The position numbers were made by a program, and so were the translations under genes. 64,000 nucleotides of DNA, from positions 62,001-126,000 of the forward strand of contig NZ_WRPN01000004.1 of the NCBI RefSeq assembly GCF_009746565.1, read 5' to 3'. Positions within the stretch are counted from its first letter, which is position 1, and each line of letters begins with the position of its first letter. This document shows positions 7,795 through 15,334 of the stretch, piece after piece. The stretch is from Mariniflexile maritimum. GTDB lineage: Bacteria > Bacteroidota > Bacteroidia > Flavobacteriales > Flavobacteriaceae. Below the pieces are notes generated by a model, which was not told the DNA's origin, made no database searches, and was given only the letters and a program-made list of their open reading frames with translations.

Positions 7795-9312
7795 CTAAAC
7801 TAGTGCATGCTGCGTCATGGCTTTGGGTTGTTCAATGCCCATTAGCTTTAAAATGGTTGGGGCCATATCGCCCAAAACGCCATCTTTAATAGATTTTAAA
7901 TCGTTGTCAATTAAAATAACAGGTACTGGGTTGGTAGTATGTGCAGTATTTGGTGAACCATCGGGGTTTATCATGGTTTCGCAATTGCCATGGTCGGCAA
8001 TGAGCAGGGTAGTGTAGCCGTTTTCCAAAGCCGTGGTTACCACATCCTCTACGCATGCATCCACTGCTTCGCAAGCTTTAATAGCGGCTTCCATAACACC
8101 GGTATGGCCAACCATATCGCCATTGGCAAAGTTTAAGCACACAAAATCGACCTCGCCTTTTTTCAGTTCTGGTACAAGGGCATCGCGCAGCTCATAAGCA
8201 CTCATTTCGGGTTGTAAATCGTAAGTAGCTACTTTTGGTGAGTTTCTTAAAATACGGGTTTCGCCATGAAACGGATTTTCCCTACCGCCCGAGAAAAAGA
8301 AGGTTACGTGCGGGTATTTTTCGGTTTCGGCAATACGGATTTGTTTTTTGTTGTTTTTTTCCAATACCTCGCCCAACGTTTCGGTTAGGTTGTCTTTGTT
8401 GAAAATTACATGGATGTTTTTATAGGTATCGTCGTAATTGGTAAGGGTTACATAATACAGATCTAGCTTGTGCATGTTTTGCTCATGAAAATCGGTTTGG
8501 GTTAGGGCTTCGGTTAATTCACGGCCACGATCTGTTCGGAAGTTGAAAAAGATAACCACATCACCTTCCTTGATATGCGCTACGGGATTTCCAGATTTAT
8601 CGACCATGACGATGGGTTTGATGAACTCATCGGTAATATCTTCGTTATAGCTGTTTTGAATGGTATCTGTAACGTTGGTCGATTTTTCACCAATGCTGTT
8701 TACTACTGCATCGTATGCCAGTTTAACGCGCTCCCAGCGTTTGTCCCTATCCATGGCATAATAGCGCCCGGTTACGGTTGCTAATTTTGTTGGGGTATTT
8801 TCGATATGGTTTTCTAAAGCGGTTAAAAAACCAAATCCCGATTTGGGGTCCACATCCCTACCGTCGGTAAAGGCATGTACAAAGGTGTTCTTTAATCCAA
8901 AATCATTGGCAGCATCTATTAAACCCAGCAAATGGTTGATGTGCGAATGTACGCCACCGTCGCTTAACAGGCCTAAAAAATGAACGTCCTTGTTGTTGGT
9001 TTTGGCATAGTTAAAGGCATCAACCAGTTCTTTTTCAGAATTTAGGGTTTTGTTTTTTACGGCCAAATTTACCTTTACTAAATCTTGATAAACGATGCGG
9101 CCAGCACCCAAATTCATGTGGCCTACTTCGCTATTGCCCATTTGGCCTTCTGGCAAACCTACGTTTAAACCGTCGGTTCTAAGGGTGGCGAATGGGTATT
9201 TTTTGTAAAGGGAATCTATAAATGGGGTGTTGGCATTATCGATGGCCGATACTTTAGGATCTGGCGAGTTTCCCCAGCCATCAAGTATCATTAAAATTAC
9301 TTTTTTGTTCAT
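7795..9312 (-). CDS. gpmI: 2,3-bisphosphoglycerate-independent phosphoglycerate mutase
   Basis: 505 residues. Interconverts 3- and 2-phosphoglycerate in glycolysis via a phosphoserine intermediate with two Mn ions. Motifs: VILMILDGWGNS (first metal Asp), LPEGQMGNSEVGHMNLGAGR (catalytic Ser), HAFTDGRDVDPKSG, TVTGRYYAMDRDKRWER, FNFRTDRGREL and LLIADHGNCE, NTAHTTNPVPVI for the phosphatase-site metals. The length is standard for this family. A TATCTTTG -7 box lies 25 bases upstream of the start codon. Confidence 0.98.
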   Translation of the reverse strand: MNKKVILMILDGWGNSPDPKVSAIDNANTPFIDSLYKKYPFATLRTDGLNVGLPEGQMGNSEVGHMNLGAGRIVYQDLVKVNLAVKNKTLNSEKELVDAFNYAKTNNKDVHFLGLLSDGGVHSHINHLLGLIDAANDFGLKNTFVHAFTDGRDVDPKSGFGFLTALENHIENTPTKLATVTGRYYAMDRDKRWERVKLAYDAVVNSIGEKSTNVTDTIQNSYNEDITDEFIKPIVMVDKSGNPVAHIKEGDVVIFFNFRTDRGRELTEALTQTDFHEQNMHKLDLYYVTLTNYDDTYKNIHVIFNKDNLTETLGEVLEKNNKKQIRIAETEKYPHVTFFFSGGRENPFHGETRILRNSPKVATYDLQPEMSAYELRDALVPELKKGEVDFVCLNFANGDMVGHTGVMEAAIKACEAVDACVEDVVTTALENGYTTLLIADHGNCETMINPDGSPNTAHTTNPVPVILIDNDLKSIKDGVLGDMAPTILKLMGIEQPKAMTQHALV

Positions 9313-9337
9313 TGGTTCTTGAGGTTTTAATAAGCTT

Positions 9338-9345
9338 CAAAGATA
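9338..9345 (-). promoter_or_regulatory. -7 box (TATCTTTG) of gpmI
   Basis: Exact TAnnTTTG on the minus strand shortly upstream of gpmI; no convincing -33 element. Confidence 0.4.
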
Positions 9346-9564
9346 CTGAAGTTTGATAAAAAACTACCTTAAAGTCTTCTTAAATACGGTTGAGATTATT
9401 GGTTTTTCAAAGAAATTTAAAAAACAATGACTTTTGCAATAAGATGTGAAAAAATTGTTAAAAATAAATAAAAAAACAGTTTTTGTGTAACAATTTAAAA
9501 CGGATGCCGTCTATCTAGTACATCAAAAAACGCAATCATTAATCAAAAATCAAAATCTTTCATC

Positions 9565-9954
9565 ATGAAAAAATCAATCATTATTTCAGCTATCGCCTTG
9601 TGCGCTTCTTTGGTAAGCGTACATGCAACCCAAAGCCAATTTATTATCGAAAACCAAAAAACGGATGTGGCCATTAAGGTGAATTCGTTTTGTATTTCTA
9701 TTGCCAAAGGCGATATGGAAACGGTTAAAAAGCTACTTGAATTGGGCGAGGATGTTAATCAAAAATCCGATGGGATGACACCTGCCATGTATGCTGCCAA
9801 ATACAACAGAACCGACATCTTAATGTTGCTAATTGCGCATGGCGCAGATTTAAAAGTGAAATCCATAAAAAAAATGACCGCATTGGAATATGCCCAGTTG
9901 CACGGTGCCAAAGATGCTTATGCGATCATAGAAAAAGCCTTAACGGAAAAATAA
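9565..9954 (+). CDS. Exported ankyrin-repeat protein
   Basis: 129 residues with an N-terminal signal peptide (IIISAIALCASLVSVHA, cleavage near residue 21). The mature part contains about three ankyrin helices pairs: FCISIAKGDMETVKKLLELGEDVN, DGMTPAMYAAKYNRTDILMLLIAHGADLK, KKMTALEYAQLHGAKDAYAIIEKAL. Ankyrin stacks bind proteins; no partner is obvious. It is a single-gene unit transcribed away from gpmI and ended by a terminator that overlaps the 3' end of the convergent M48 gene. Confidence 0.85.
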   Translation: MKKSIIISAIALCASLVSVHATQSQFIIENQKTDVAIKVNSFCISIAKGDMETVKKLLELGEDVNQKSDGMTPAMYAAKYNRTDILMLLIAHGADLKVKSIKKMTALEYAQLHGAKDAYAIIEKALTEK

Positions 9955-9987
9955 TTGCGTGCTATAATTATTTTGAGCTAGTCACTC

Positions 9988-10773
9988 TTAAAAACCCTGT
10001 ATTTCAGGGTTTTTTTTGTATTTAGAAATGGCTTCCTTAATTTTTTCAATTCTGTTTTCTGGGTCGGGATGCGTGCTTTTAAATTCTGGCACGCGGTTTG
10101 GGCCTGCGGAAGCTTTTAAAATTTCCATAACGCCTATCATGGCTTCTGGTTTATAGCCCGCTTTTAACATAAAAAGTACTCCAAGGTCGTCGCTTTCCAG
10201 TTCATCATCCCTTCCGTTTGTGAGCAAGGTGTTTTGGCCAATTCCGGCTACCAAGTCTCCCATATCGGCCCCCACTGATCCTGCCGTAGCCAACCCTTGC
10301 CAATATTGACTCTCGGCAATGCGTTCGGCACTGTGCCTGCCTAAAACATGGCCTATTTCATGGCCTAAAACACCAGCAAGCTGGTCTTCGTTTTCTAATT
10401 TTGAAAATAGGGCATAAGTAATAAAAATTTGCCCACCCGGAAGCGCAAAAGCGTTTATGGTTTTGTTGTCTGCCAGTAAATGAAATTCATATTTATAGGG
10501 TGTTTCTTTGGCAATACTATTGTTTACCAATTGGTTTCCAACTTGATCTACCAAAGCTTGATATTGGTTGTTTGGGTATAAACCGCCATATTCCTGTGCC
10601 ATTTGAGGGGCACTTTGCAGGCCAATGGCTATTTCTTCATCCGAATTCATGGAAATGGTTTGCGTTCTACCTGTGTATGGGTTTACTTCCCGTTGGCTGC
10701 ATCTTTTTAAAACAAAAAAAAGTGCGATGGCTACACCTATCAATAGCCTTACTTTAAAGTTTCTGCTTCTCAT
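9988..10773 (-). CDS. M48 family metallopeptidase
   Basis: 261 residues. Zinc protease with the motif LAGVLGHEIGHVLGRHSAER (HExxH) and the third-ligand region DDELESDDLGVLFMLKAGY. The N terminus (VRLLIGVAIALFFVLKRCS) is a signal or anchor; the Cys in KRCSQ may be a lipobox-like site but the preceding residues are not ideal. Family members act in periplasmic quality control (BepA/LoiP type). The region VPEFKSTHPDPENRIEKI is the conserved C-terminal substrate-binding loop. The last codons (NPEIQGF) also form the terminator of the convergent ankyrin gene. Confidence 0.93.
   Translation of the reverse strand: MRSRNFKVRLLIGVAIALFFVLKRCSQREVNPYTGRTQTISMNSDEEIAIGLQSAPQMAQEYGGLYPNNQYQALVDQVGNQLVNNSIAKETPYKYEFHLLADNKTINAFALPGGQIFITYALFSKLENEDQLAGVLGHEIGHVLGRHSAERIAESQYWQGLATAGSVGADMGDLVAGIGQNTLLTNGRDDELESDDLGVLFMLKAGYKPEAMIGVMEILKASAGPNRVPEFKSTHPDPENRIEKIKEAISKYKKNPEIQGF
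9991..10017 (+). terminator. Terminator of the ankyrin gene inside the M48 3' end
   Basis: AAAACCCTG / CAGGGTTTT, a perfect 9-bp stem with 5-base loop, then a T-run. It overlaps the last codons of the convergent M48 gene and could act in both directions. Confidence 0.8.
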
Positions 10774-10800
10774 GTATTGCGGTATTAAATGCTAAATTTA

Positions 10801-10808
10801 CAAAAATA
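10801..10808 (-). promoter_or_regulatory. -7 box (TATTTTTG) of the M48 gene
   Basis: TAnnTTTG match on the minus strand 27 bases upstream of the M48 start codon; no clear -33 element. Confidence 0.3.
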
Positions 10809-10850
10809 GTTGATGTTGTTACTTCTTTTTTTTATGAGGCAAATTTTAAA

Positions 10851-11291
10851 TTACAATGGTTTGTACATACAATAATGCAAGCCAATATCTTTAATATCAA
10901 AAGGTTCTCCAATAATTTTATACCCCATTTTGTTGTAAAATTCAGTCGCCTTCACGCGGGCATTACACCAAATAACGGGGATGCCTTGTTGTTTTAGCAA
11001 GGTTTCGCCATGCGACAAAATAAGGGTTCCTAAGCCCAGGCCCTGATAGGCATCCAAAATAGCCATGCCTCTAAGTTGGTACTGGGATGCGTTCGCTATC
11101 AATGGGTGATTATTTTTAAAAAACGAGCAAATACCAACCAATTCGTTTGTTATATAAAGCCCTAAATGAAACGTGGTTTGCAGGTTGTCGCCATCAAACA
11201 TACAGGTTTCAATAGGTTTTCCATCTCTTAAAACGGGTTGCCTCACGCCATAGGTTTCAGAGGCATTAATGGTTTTTATGGTATAGTTCAA
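10851..11291 (-). CDS. GNAT family N-acetyltransferase
   Basis: 146 residues. The acetyl-CoA site is clear: QLRGMAILDAYQGLGLGTLILSHGETLL (motif A, Q/RxxGxG/A), then the C-terminal IPVIWCNARVKATEFYNKMGYKIIGEPFDI. No N-terminal signal. The N-terminal part VRQPVLRDGKPIETC is seen in small-molecule acetyltransferases of flavobacteria. Substrate unknown. It diverges from a second GNAT gene. Confidence 0.88.
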   Translation of the reverse strand: MNYTIKTINASETYGVRQPVLRDGKPIETCMFDGDNLQTTFHLGLYITNELVGICSFFKNNHPLIANASQYQLRGMAILDAYQGLGLGTLILSHGETLLKQQGIPVIWCNARVKATEFYNKMGYKIIGEPFDIKDIGLHYCMYKPL

Positions 11292-11389
11292 TTTTTGAAT
11301 TGTTTTAGGTGTTTTTCAAACTTAAACAAAATTAGTGTTTGATGAATGTCAACAATTGAAAATATTTATCTTCACAAAAAAAAACAAGT

Positions 11390-11815
11390 ATGCCATTTGA
11401 AATTAAAATTATTGATAAAGATGCCATTTTCAACGTTGTGCCATTGGTTGAAAAACTGAACGATTATAAAATAAGTGCCGATGTTTTAAAGCAACGATTT
11501 TCTGAAATGGTTGACCAAAACTATGAATGTGTGGGCGTGTATGATGAAGAAAACTTAATAGGTGTATGTGGCCTGTGGTTTTGCACGCGGCATTATGCGG
11601 GAAAAAGTGTTGAAATAGACCATGTTTTTATTGAAACGGAATACAGGAGCAAAGGTTTGGGAGCACAATTTTTTGACTGGATTTATAATTATGTAAAGGC
11701 AAAAGGCTGTAATACAGCCGAATTGAACACCTATGCTACCAATTATGCATCACATAAGTTTTATTACAATGAAGGCTTTAATATTTTAGGGTATCATTTT
11801 TTGAAAAAGCTCTGA
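11390..11815 (+). CDS. GNAT family N-acetyltransferase
   Basis: 141 residues. Motif A is EIDHVFIETEYRSKGLGAQFFDWIYNYV (RxxGxG), and the C-terminal part NTYATNYASHKFYYNEGFNILGYHFLKKL matches the usual GNAT beta-strand/helix end. It is divergent from the other GNAT gene and not closely similar to it. Substrate unknown. The tRNA gene follows 48 bases later with its own promoter. Confidence 0.88.
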   Translation: MPFEIKIIDKDAIFNVVPLVEKLNDYKISADVLKQRFSEMVDQNYECVGVYDEENLIGVCGLWFCTRHYAGKSVEIDHVFIETEYRSKGLGAQFFDWIYNYVKAKGCNTAELNTYATNYASHKFYYNEGFNILGYHFLKKL

Positions 11816-11821
11816 TTTTTC

Positions 11822-11853
11822 TTGTGCGATAAAAAAACGTTTTTATATATTTG
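11822..11853 (+). promoter_or_regulatory. Promoter of tRNA-Gly
   Basis: TTG, 21 bases, then TATATTTG, an exact TAnnTTTG. It ends ten bases before the mature tRNA 5' end, the expected position for a stable-RNA promoter. Confidence 0.65.
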
Positions 11854-11863
11854 CCCTTGTAAT

Positions 11864-11936
11864 GCGGGAGTAGCTCAGTTGGTAGAGCGTCAGCCTTCCA
11901 AGCTGAATGTCGCCGGTTCGAACCCGGTCTCCCGCT
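11864..11936 (+). tRNA. tRNA-Gly (anticodon TCC)
   Basis: 73-nt cloverleaf: acceptor stem GCGGGAG/CTCCCGC, D-arm with GCTC..GAGC, anticodon stem TCAGC/GCTGA around loop CTTCCAA (anticodon TCC, reading GGA and GGG), T-arm CCGG-TTCGAAC-CCGG, and discriminator T, the expected glycine identity base. CCA is not encoded. Confidence 0.97.
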
Positions 11937-11938
11937 CT

Positions 11939-11969
11939 AAAAAACCTCATTTATCGATGGGGTTTTTTT
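11939..11969 (+). terminator. Terminator after tRNA-Gly
   Basis: AAAAAACCTCAT / ATGGGGTTTTTT form a stem with one T-G pair and a six-base loop, ending in a T-run. Confidence 0.75.
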
Positions 11970-12065
11970 ATTGCGGTATTTTAATGGTTTCTTAAGTTGT
12001 CGGTTCTTTTCAAAATAACTTAATAACCCAACAGCGAACCATCAAAAACCCAAAACCAGTAACCA

Positions 12066-12773
12066 TCAATTCAAGCCTTTCAATTCTGTGCCCGTTTCAA
12101 TTTCGTAAGGTGGTTTGTTGTATTCAAAAATGCGGGCTTTTAACGGGCCTTTTAAAATTACCGAATGGCCGTTTACGTGTAGCCAACTGCCTTCGCGCAA
12201 CCCTATAACGGGCTGGGTATTGAAATGATGGAATTCGTTAATTCTGGTTTCGCGGGTTTCGCCCTTGTGCGTGCTAGTGGAGTCGGGGTCCAGATAATGC
12301 GGATTGATGTTAAAAGGCACTATAGCCAGTGCATTGAAGCTTGGGGGGTACACAATGGGCATATCGTTGGTGGTTTTTATGGTGAGTCCGCACACATTAC
12401 TGCCTGCGCTGGTGCCCAAATAAGGTGTGCCGTTTTTTATGGCTTTTTGTAGGGGCTCAATCAAATTGTTTTTATAAAGTTGGTAGGTTAATACAAAGGT
12501 ATTGCCGCCGCCAATAAAAATGGCTTGGGCTTGGTTAACGGCTTCTATGGGGTTTTCAAATTCGTTGATGCCCTTAACCGTTTTGTTAATTTTAGCAAAC
12601 GCCTCGGCTACTTTTTGGGTGTAATCGGTATGCGATATGCCACTGGGCCTTGCATAGGGAATGAATAAAATGTTGCTGGCGTTTTTGAAAAATACTTCCA
12701 GTTCTTCTAGGATATAGTCCAAATAGCCACTTCCGTGAACGGTTGATGTGCTGGCAATTATTACGTTTTTCAT
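12066..12773 (-). CDS. pepE: Dipeptidase E (peptidase family S51)
   Basis: 235 residues from the ATG used here (the preceding TTG codon is also in frame). PepE hydrolyses Asp-Xaa dipeptides with a Ser-His-Glu triad. The nucleophile elbow is PYLGTSAGSNVCG, preceded by the conserved AIFIGGGNTFVLTYQLY; 'PFNINPHYLDPD' and ETRETRINEFHHF supply other family blocks. The N terminus STSTVHGSGYLDYILEEL is typical. Cytoplasmic, no signal peptide. Convergent with the tRNA unit, separated by low-complexity AACCC-rich sequence. Confidence 0.92.
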   Translation of the reverse strand: MKNVIIASTSTVHGSGYLDYILEELEVFFKNASNILFIPYARPSGISHTDYTQKVAEAFAKINKTVKGINEFENPIEAVNQAQAIFIGGGNTFVLTYQLYKNNLIEPLQKAIKNGTPYLGTSAGSNVCGLTIKTTNDMPIVYPPSFNALAIVPFNINPHYLDPDSTSTHKGETRETRINEFHHFNTQPVIGLREGSWLHVNGHSVILKGPLKARIFEYNKPPYEIETGTELKGLN

Positions 12774-12893
12774 CAAGTCTAAAAATTATGGAGTAAAGTT
12801 AGCCAATTGCATGTTTTAACAAAAGTTTAGAATGGTTTTTCATTTTTTTTAAGAAATGATGTGCGTAATTTATAACCTAAAATCAGGCTTTTT

Positions 12894-13694
12894 TTGAAAC
12901 AACCGTTACTTTGTGCTTTATTGCTATTATCCATTAGTCCAGTTTTAGGGCAAACCACCCAGCGCACTGAAATTAACGGCCTCATTAGTGCTAAGGATAA
13001 TGATGTGGAAGGGGTAGTAGTTTTTAATGCCTCGTCAAATTCCGGAACGGTTACCAACCAAAAAGGGGCATTTACCATGGCCGTGGGAGTAAATGATGTG
13101 GTTGAGGTTTTTGCATTGCAATTTGAAAGGGTTTCCATTACAATTACCAAAGAAATTATAGCATCCAAATTGTTGAAAATATATCTATCAGAAGCTATTA
13201 ATCAATTGGATACCATTTTGTTAACCTCTGGTTTGTCGGGTATGTTGGCCCTCGATATTGAAAAAGCCAAAGAACGGCCCAAAATTACTATGGAACTGGG
13301 CAACATGGATGCTTACCAGTTTTTTGAGGAACGGGCTTTTGATAACCAAGTGATTGCGGATGCTTTAAGTTCCATAACCAATAAAGGCGGACTATATAAT
13401 GGTATAGATTTCATTGGGTTGGGCAAAATGCTGTTTAGATCGAAAGGGCGGAAAACGTCTGATGCTTCACGATTAAAATACGAAAAACCCATAACATTGC
13501 TCGATGTTTACTCGCTGAAGGCCATGAGTGATATGTTTCACATTCCAGAAGAGCGCATGGAAGCATTTGTGGTTTTTGTTGAGGATAACGGCATAAATGC
13601 AGATTATTTTAAAAAGGAACATGAAATTTTGCTCATCGAATTTTTACTAAACCAAAGCGTATTGTTTTTAAATGGGGAGCATGCTAAGAATTGA
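12894..13694 (+). CDS. Exported CarboxypepD_reg-like protein (first paralogue)
   Basis: 266 residues starting at TTG (the in-frame stop seven codons upstream rules out a longer form). N-terminal signal peptide (LLCALLLLSISPVLGQ). Residues about 25-105 are a CarboxypepD_reg-like beta-sandwich: INGLISAKDNDVEGVVVFNASSNSGTVTNQKGAFTMAVGVNDVVEVFALQFERVSITIT, then LSEAINQLDTILL. The rest has no family I know. The next gene is a diverged copy of the same architecture, and its start lies inside this reading frame, so the two are translationally coupled. A role in the envelope is inferred from the domain. Confidence 0.8.
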   Translation: MKQPLLCALLLLSISPVLGQTTQRTEINGLISAKDNDVEGVVVFNASSNSGTVTNQKGAFTMAVGVNDVVEVFALQFERVSITITKEIIASKLLKIYLSEAINQLDTILLTSGLSGMLALDIEKAKERPKITMELGNMDAYQFFEERAFDNQVIADALSSITNKGGLYNGIDFIGLGKMLFRSKGRKTSDASRLKYEKPITLLDVYSLKAMSDMFHIPEERMEAFVVFVEDNGINADYFKKEHEILLIEFLLNQSVLFLNGEHAKN

Positions 13695-14451
13695 TAGGTT
13701 TGTTGCGGCAGGTATGCTTGCAAGTGGGGTAGCTTTTTCGCAATCGGTAGAAATTTCAGGTAAAGTTGATAGTCAAATTGAGGTAGAGAACATTCACGTT
13801 ATCAATAAAACGGCACAGGTTTTTACCATAACCAATCAACATGGCGAATTTAAGATACGGGCAAGTTTAAACGATACGATTGTGTTTTCGTCCATACAGC
13901 ATAAACCCAAATCGGTTGTCGTTACAAGCAATATGTTGTTGTTTAAGGCCGTTCGGGTAGTTTTGGAAGAACAAATTAACGAATTGGCCGAAGTTACCAT
14001 TGGTAAAACGCTTTCGGGTAATTTGCTTACGGATATTAAAAAAGTTGATGGGAACCCGCCCATTAATTTTTATGACGTTGGCATTCCGGGATATACGGGC
14101 AAACCGGCTACCCAAAGTGAACGACGATTGCATGAGGCTACCACAGGAGGTGGTTTAGTGCCTTTAAACCCAATTTTGAATGCCATTTCAGGACGAACGA
14201 AACAATTAAAAAACCAAATTAAAATTGAAGAAAAAGAATCCCTGATGCAAAGTATAAAAGCACGCCTGTCAAACGATTTTTTCGCATCAAACCCCATGGA
14301 AGAAAACCATAAAATGGACTTTTTTTACTTTTGTGCCGATGATGAAAACTTTATAAAATATTGCAAAAACGAAACCGATTTTAAGATATTGGTTTTTTTA
14401 AGGCATAAGTACAAACAGTATCTTAAGAATTTAGAAGCCACTAAAAATTGA
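13681..14451 (+). CDS. Exported CarboxypepD_reg-like protein (second paralogue)
   Basis: 256 residues from the ATG chosen here (an in-frame ATG three codons earlier is possible). It overlaps the end of the preceding gene by 14 bases. Signal peptide FVAAGMLASGVAFSQ; then a CarboxypepD_reg-like module: EISGKVDSQIEVENIHVINKTAQVFTITNQHGEFKIRASLNDTIVFSSIQHKPKSVVVT and LEEQINELAEVTIGK. The C-terminal half is charged and alpha-helical (FLRHKYKQYLKNLEATKN). Related in layout to the upstream protein, so an old tandem duplication. Function unknown. Confidence 0.8.
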   Translation: MLRIDRFVAAGMLASGVAFSQSVEISGKVDSQIEVENIHVINKTAQVFTITNQHGEFKIRASLNDTIVFSSIQHKPKSVVVTSNMLLFKAVRVVLEEQINELAEVTIGKTLSGNLLTDIKKVDGNPPINFYDVGIPGYTGKPATQSERRLHEATTGGGLVPLNPILNAISGRTKQLKNQIKIEEKESLMQSIKARLSNDFFASNPMEENHKMDFFYFCADDENFIKYCKNETDFKILVFLRHKYKQYLKNLEATKN

Positions 14452-14720
14452 CAAAGCATATTCATACTTTATGAAAAAAAGCTACGAATTGCTTCGCCTG
14501 TTCACTATCGCCAGGGTAACCAATTTTTTCTTTAATTCTGAATGAAATAAAAATGAATCAACACTAATTTTTAAAGATTTTTATTTGCGATAATTATAGT
14601 TTCATCTGGCAAAAAGGACTTTAAAATGAAAGCATGGGTTTGCTCTGTTAAAATTGATTTTTATCGAGGCTTTTCGATGCTTTTACAATAGAATAATTAC
14701 ATTAGCAAAAAATAAATAGA

Positions 14721-15224
14721 TTGAACACTTTTAAACACCTATTCCTTCTTTTTTTACTGCCACTATGGGCATTTACGCTGGCACACAAATACTATGTAAG
14801 TGTTACGCAAATCGATTTTATGCCAGAAAAGCAGTCCGTTCAAATAACCTCACGAATTTTTATCGACGATCTTGAAAATTTGTTGCGCGAGCGTTACGAT
14901 AAAAAAATAACGCTGGCAATTAAAAACGAAATGCCCACCACCGATAGGGTTATTGAAAGGTATTTAAAGGAAAAAATAAAAATTAAGATTAACGGCAACA
15001 GCGTAAACCTGAATTATATAGGTAAGGAATACGATACCGATATTGTAAAATGCTATTTGGAAATCGAGGGCATCAAAACCATTGAAACCATTGAAATTAG
15101 CAATCAAGTATTGTTTGATATGTTTGACGACCAACAAAACATCATCAAAACAAACATCAACAAACGGCAAAAAAGTTTTATTCTTATTTCTCAAAACAGC
15201 AGTAACTTGCTAACCTTCAACTAA
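14721..15224 (+). CDS. DUF6702 family exported protein
   Basis: 167 residues, TTG start. Signal peptide FLLFLLPLWAFTLA followed immediately by HKYYVSVTQIDFMPEKQSVQITSRIFIDDLENLLRERY, the hallmark of DUF6702. The N-terminal His of the mature protein and the small beta-rich form are typical of the family, whose function is unknown. It sits directly upstream of an M1 peptidase gene, a recurrent order in flavobacteria, so a shared periplasmic process is plausible but not shown. Confidence 0.85.
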   Translation: MNTFKHLFLLFLLPLWAFTLAHKYYVSVTQIDFMPEKQSVQITSRIFIDDLENLLRERYDKKITLAIKNEMPTTDRVIERYLKEKIKIKINGNSVNLNYIGKEYDTDIVKCYLEIEGIKTIETIEISNQVLFDMFDDQQNIIKTNINKRQKSFILISQNSSNLLTFN

Positions 15225-15334
15225 AAAAAGTTAAATGATTTTTAATTTCGCTAAATTCTGCCGTTTTTTGCAATCATTACCCAATTTTTAACCCTATTTA
15301 TCAAAGTCCGTTCAATAAAACAAATAATTTAATT

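Noticed and set aside
14462-14557. Minus-strand 31-codon frame containing KIGYPGDSEQAKQFVAFFHKV between two genes
   Set aside because: Protein-like but very short, no start codon and no recognisable family; may be a relic. The rest of this 269-base spacer shows nothing firm.
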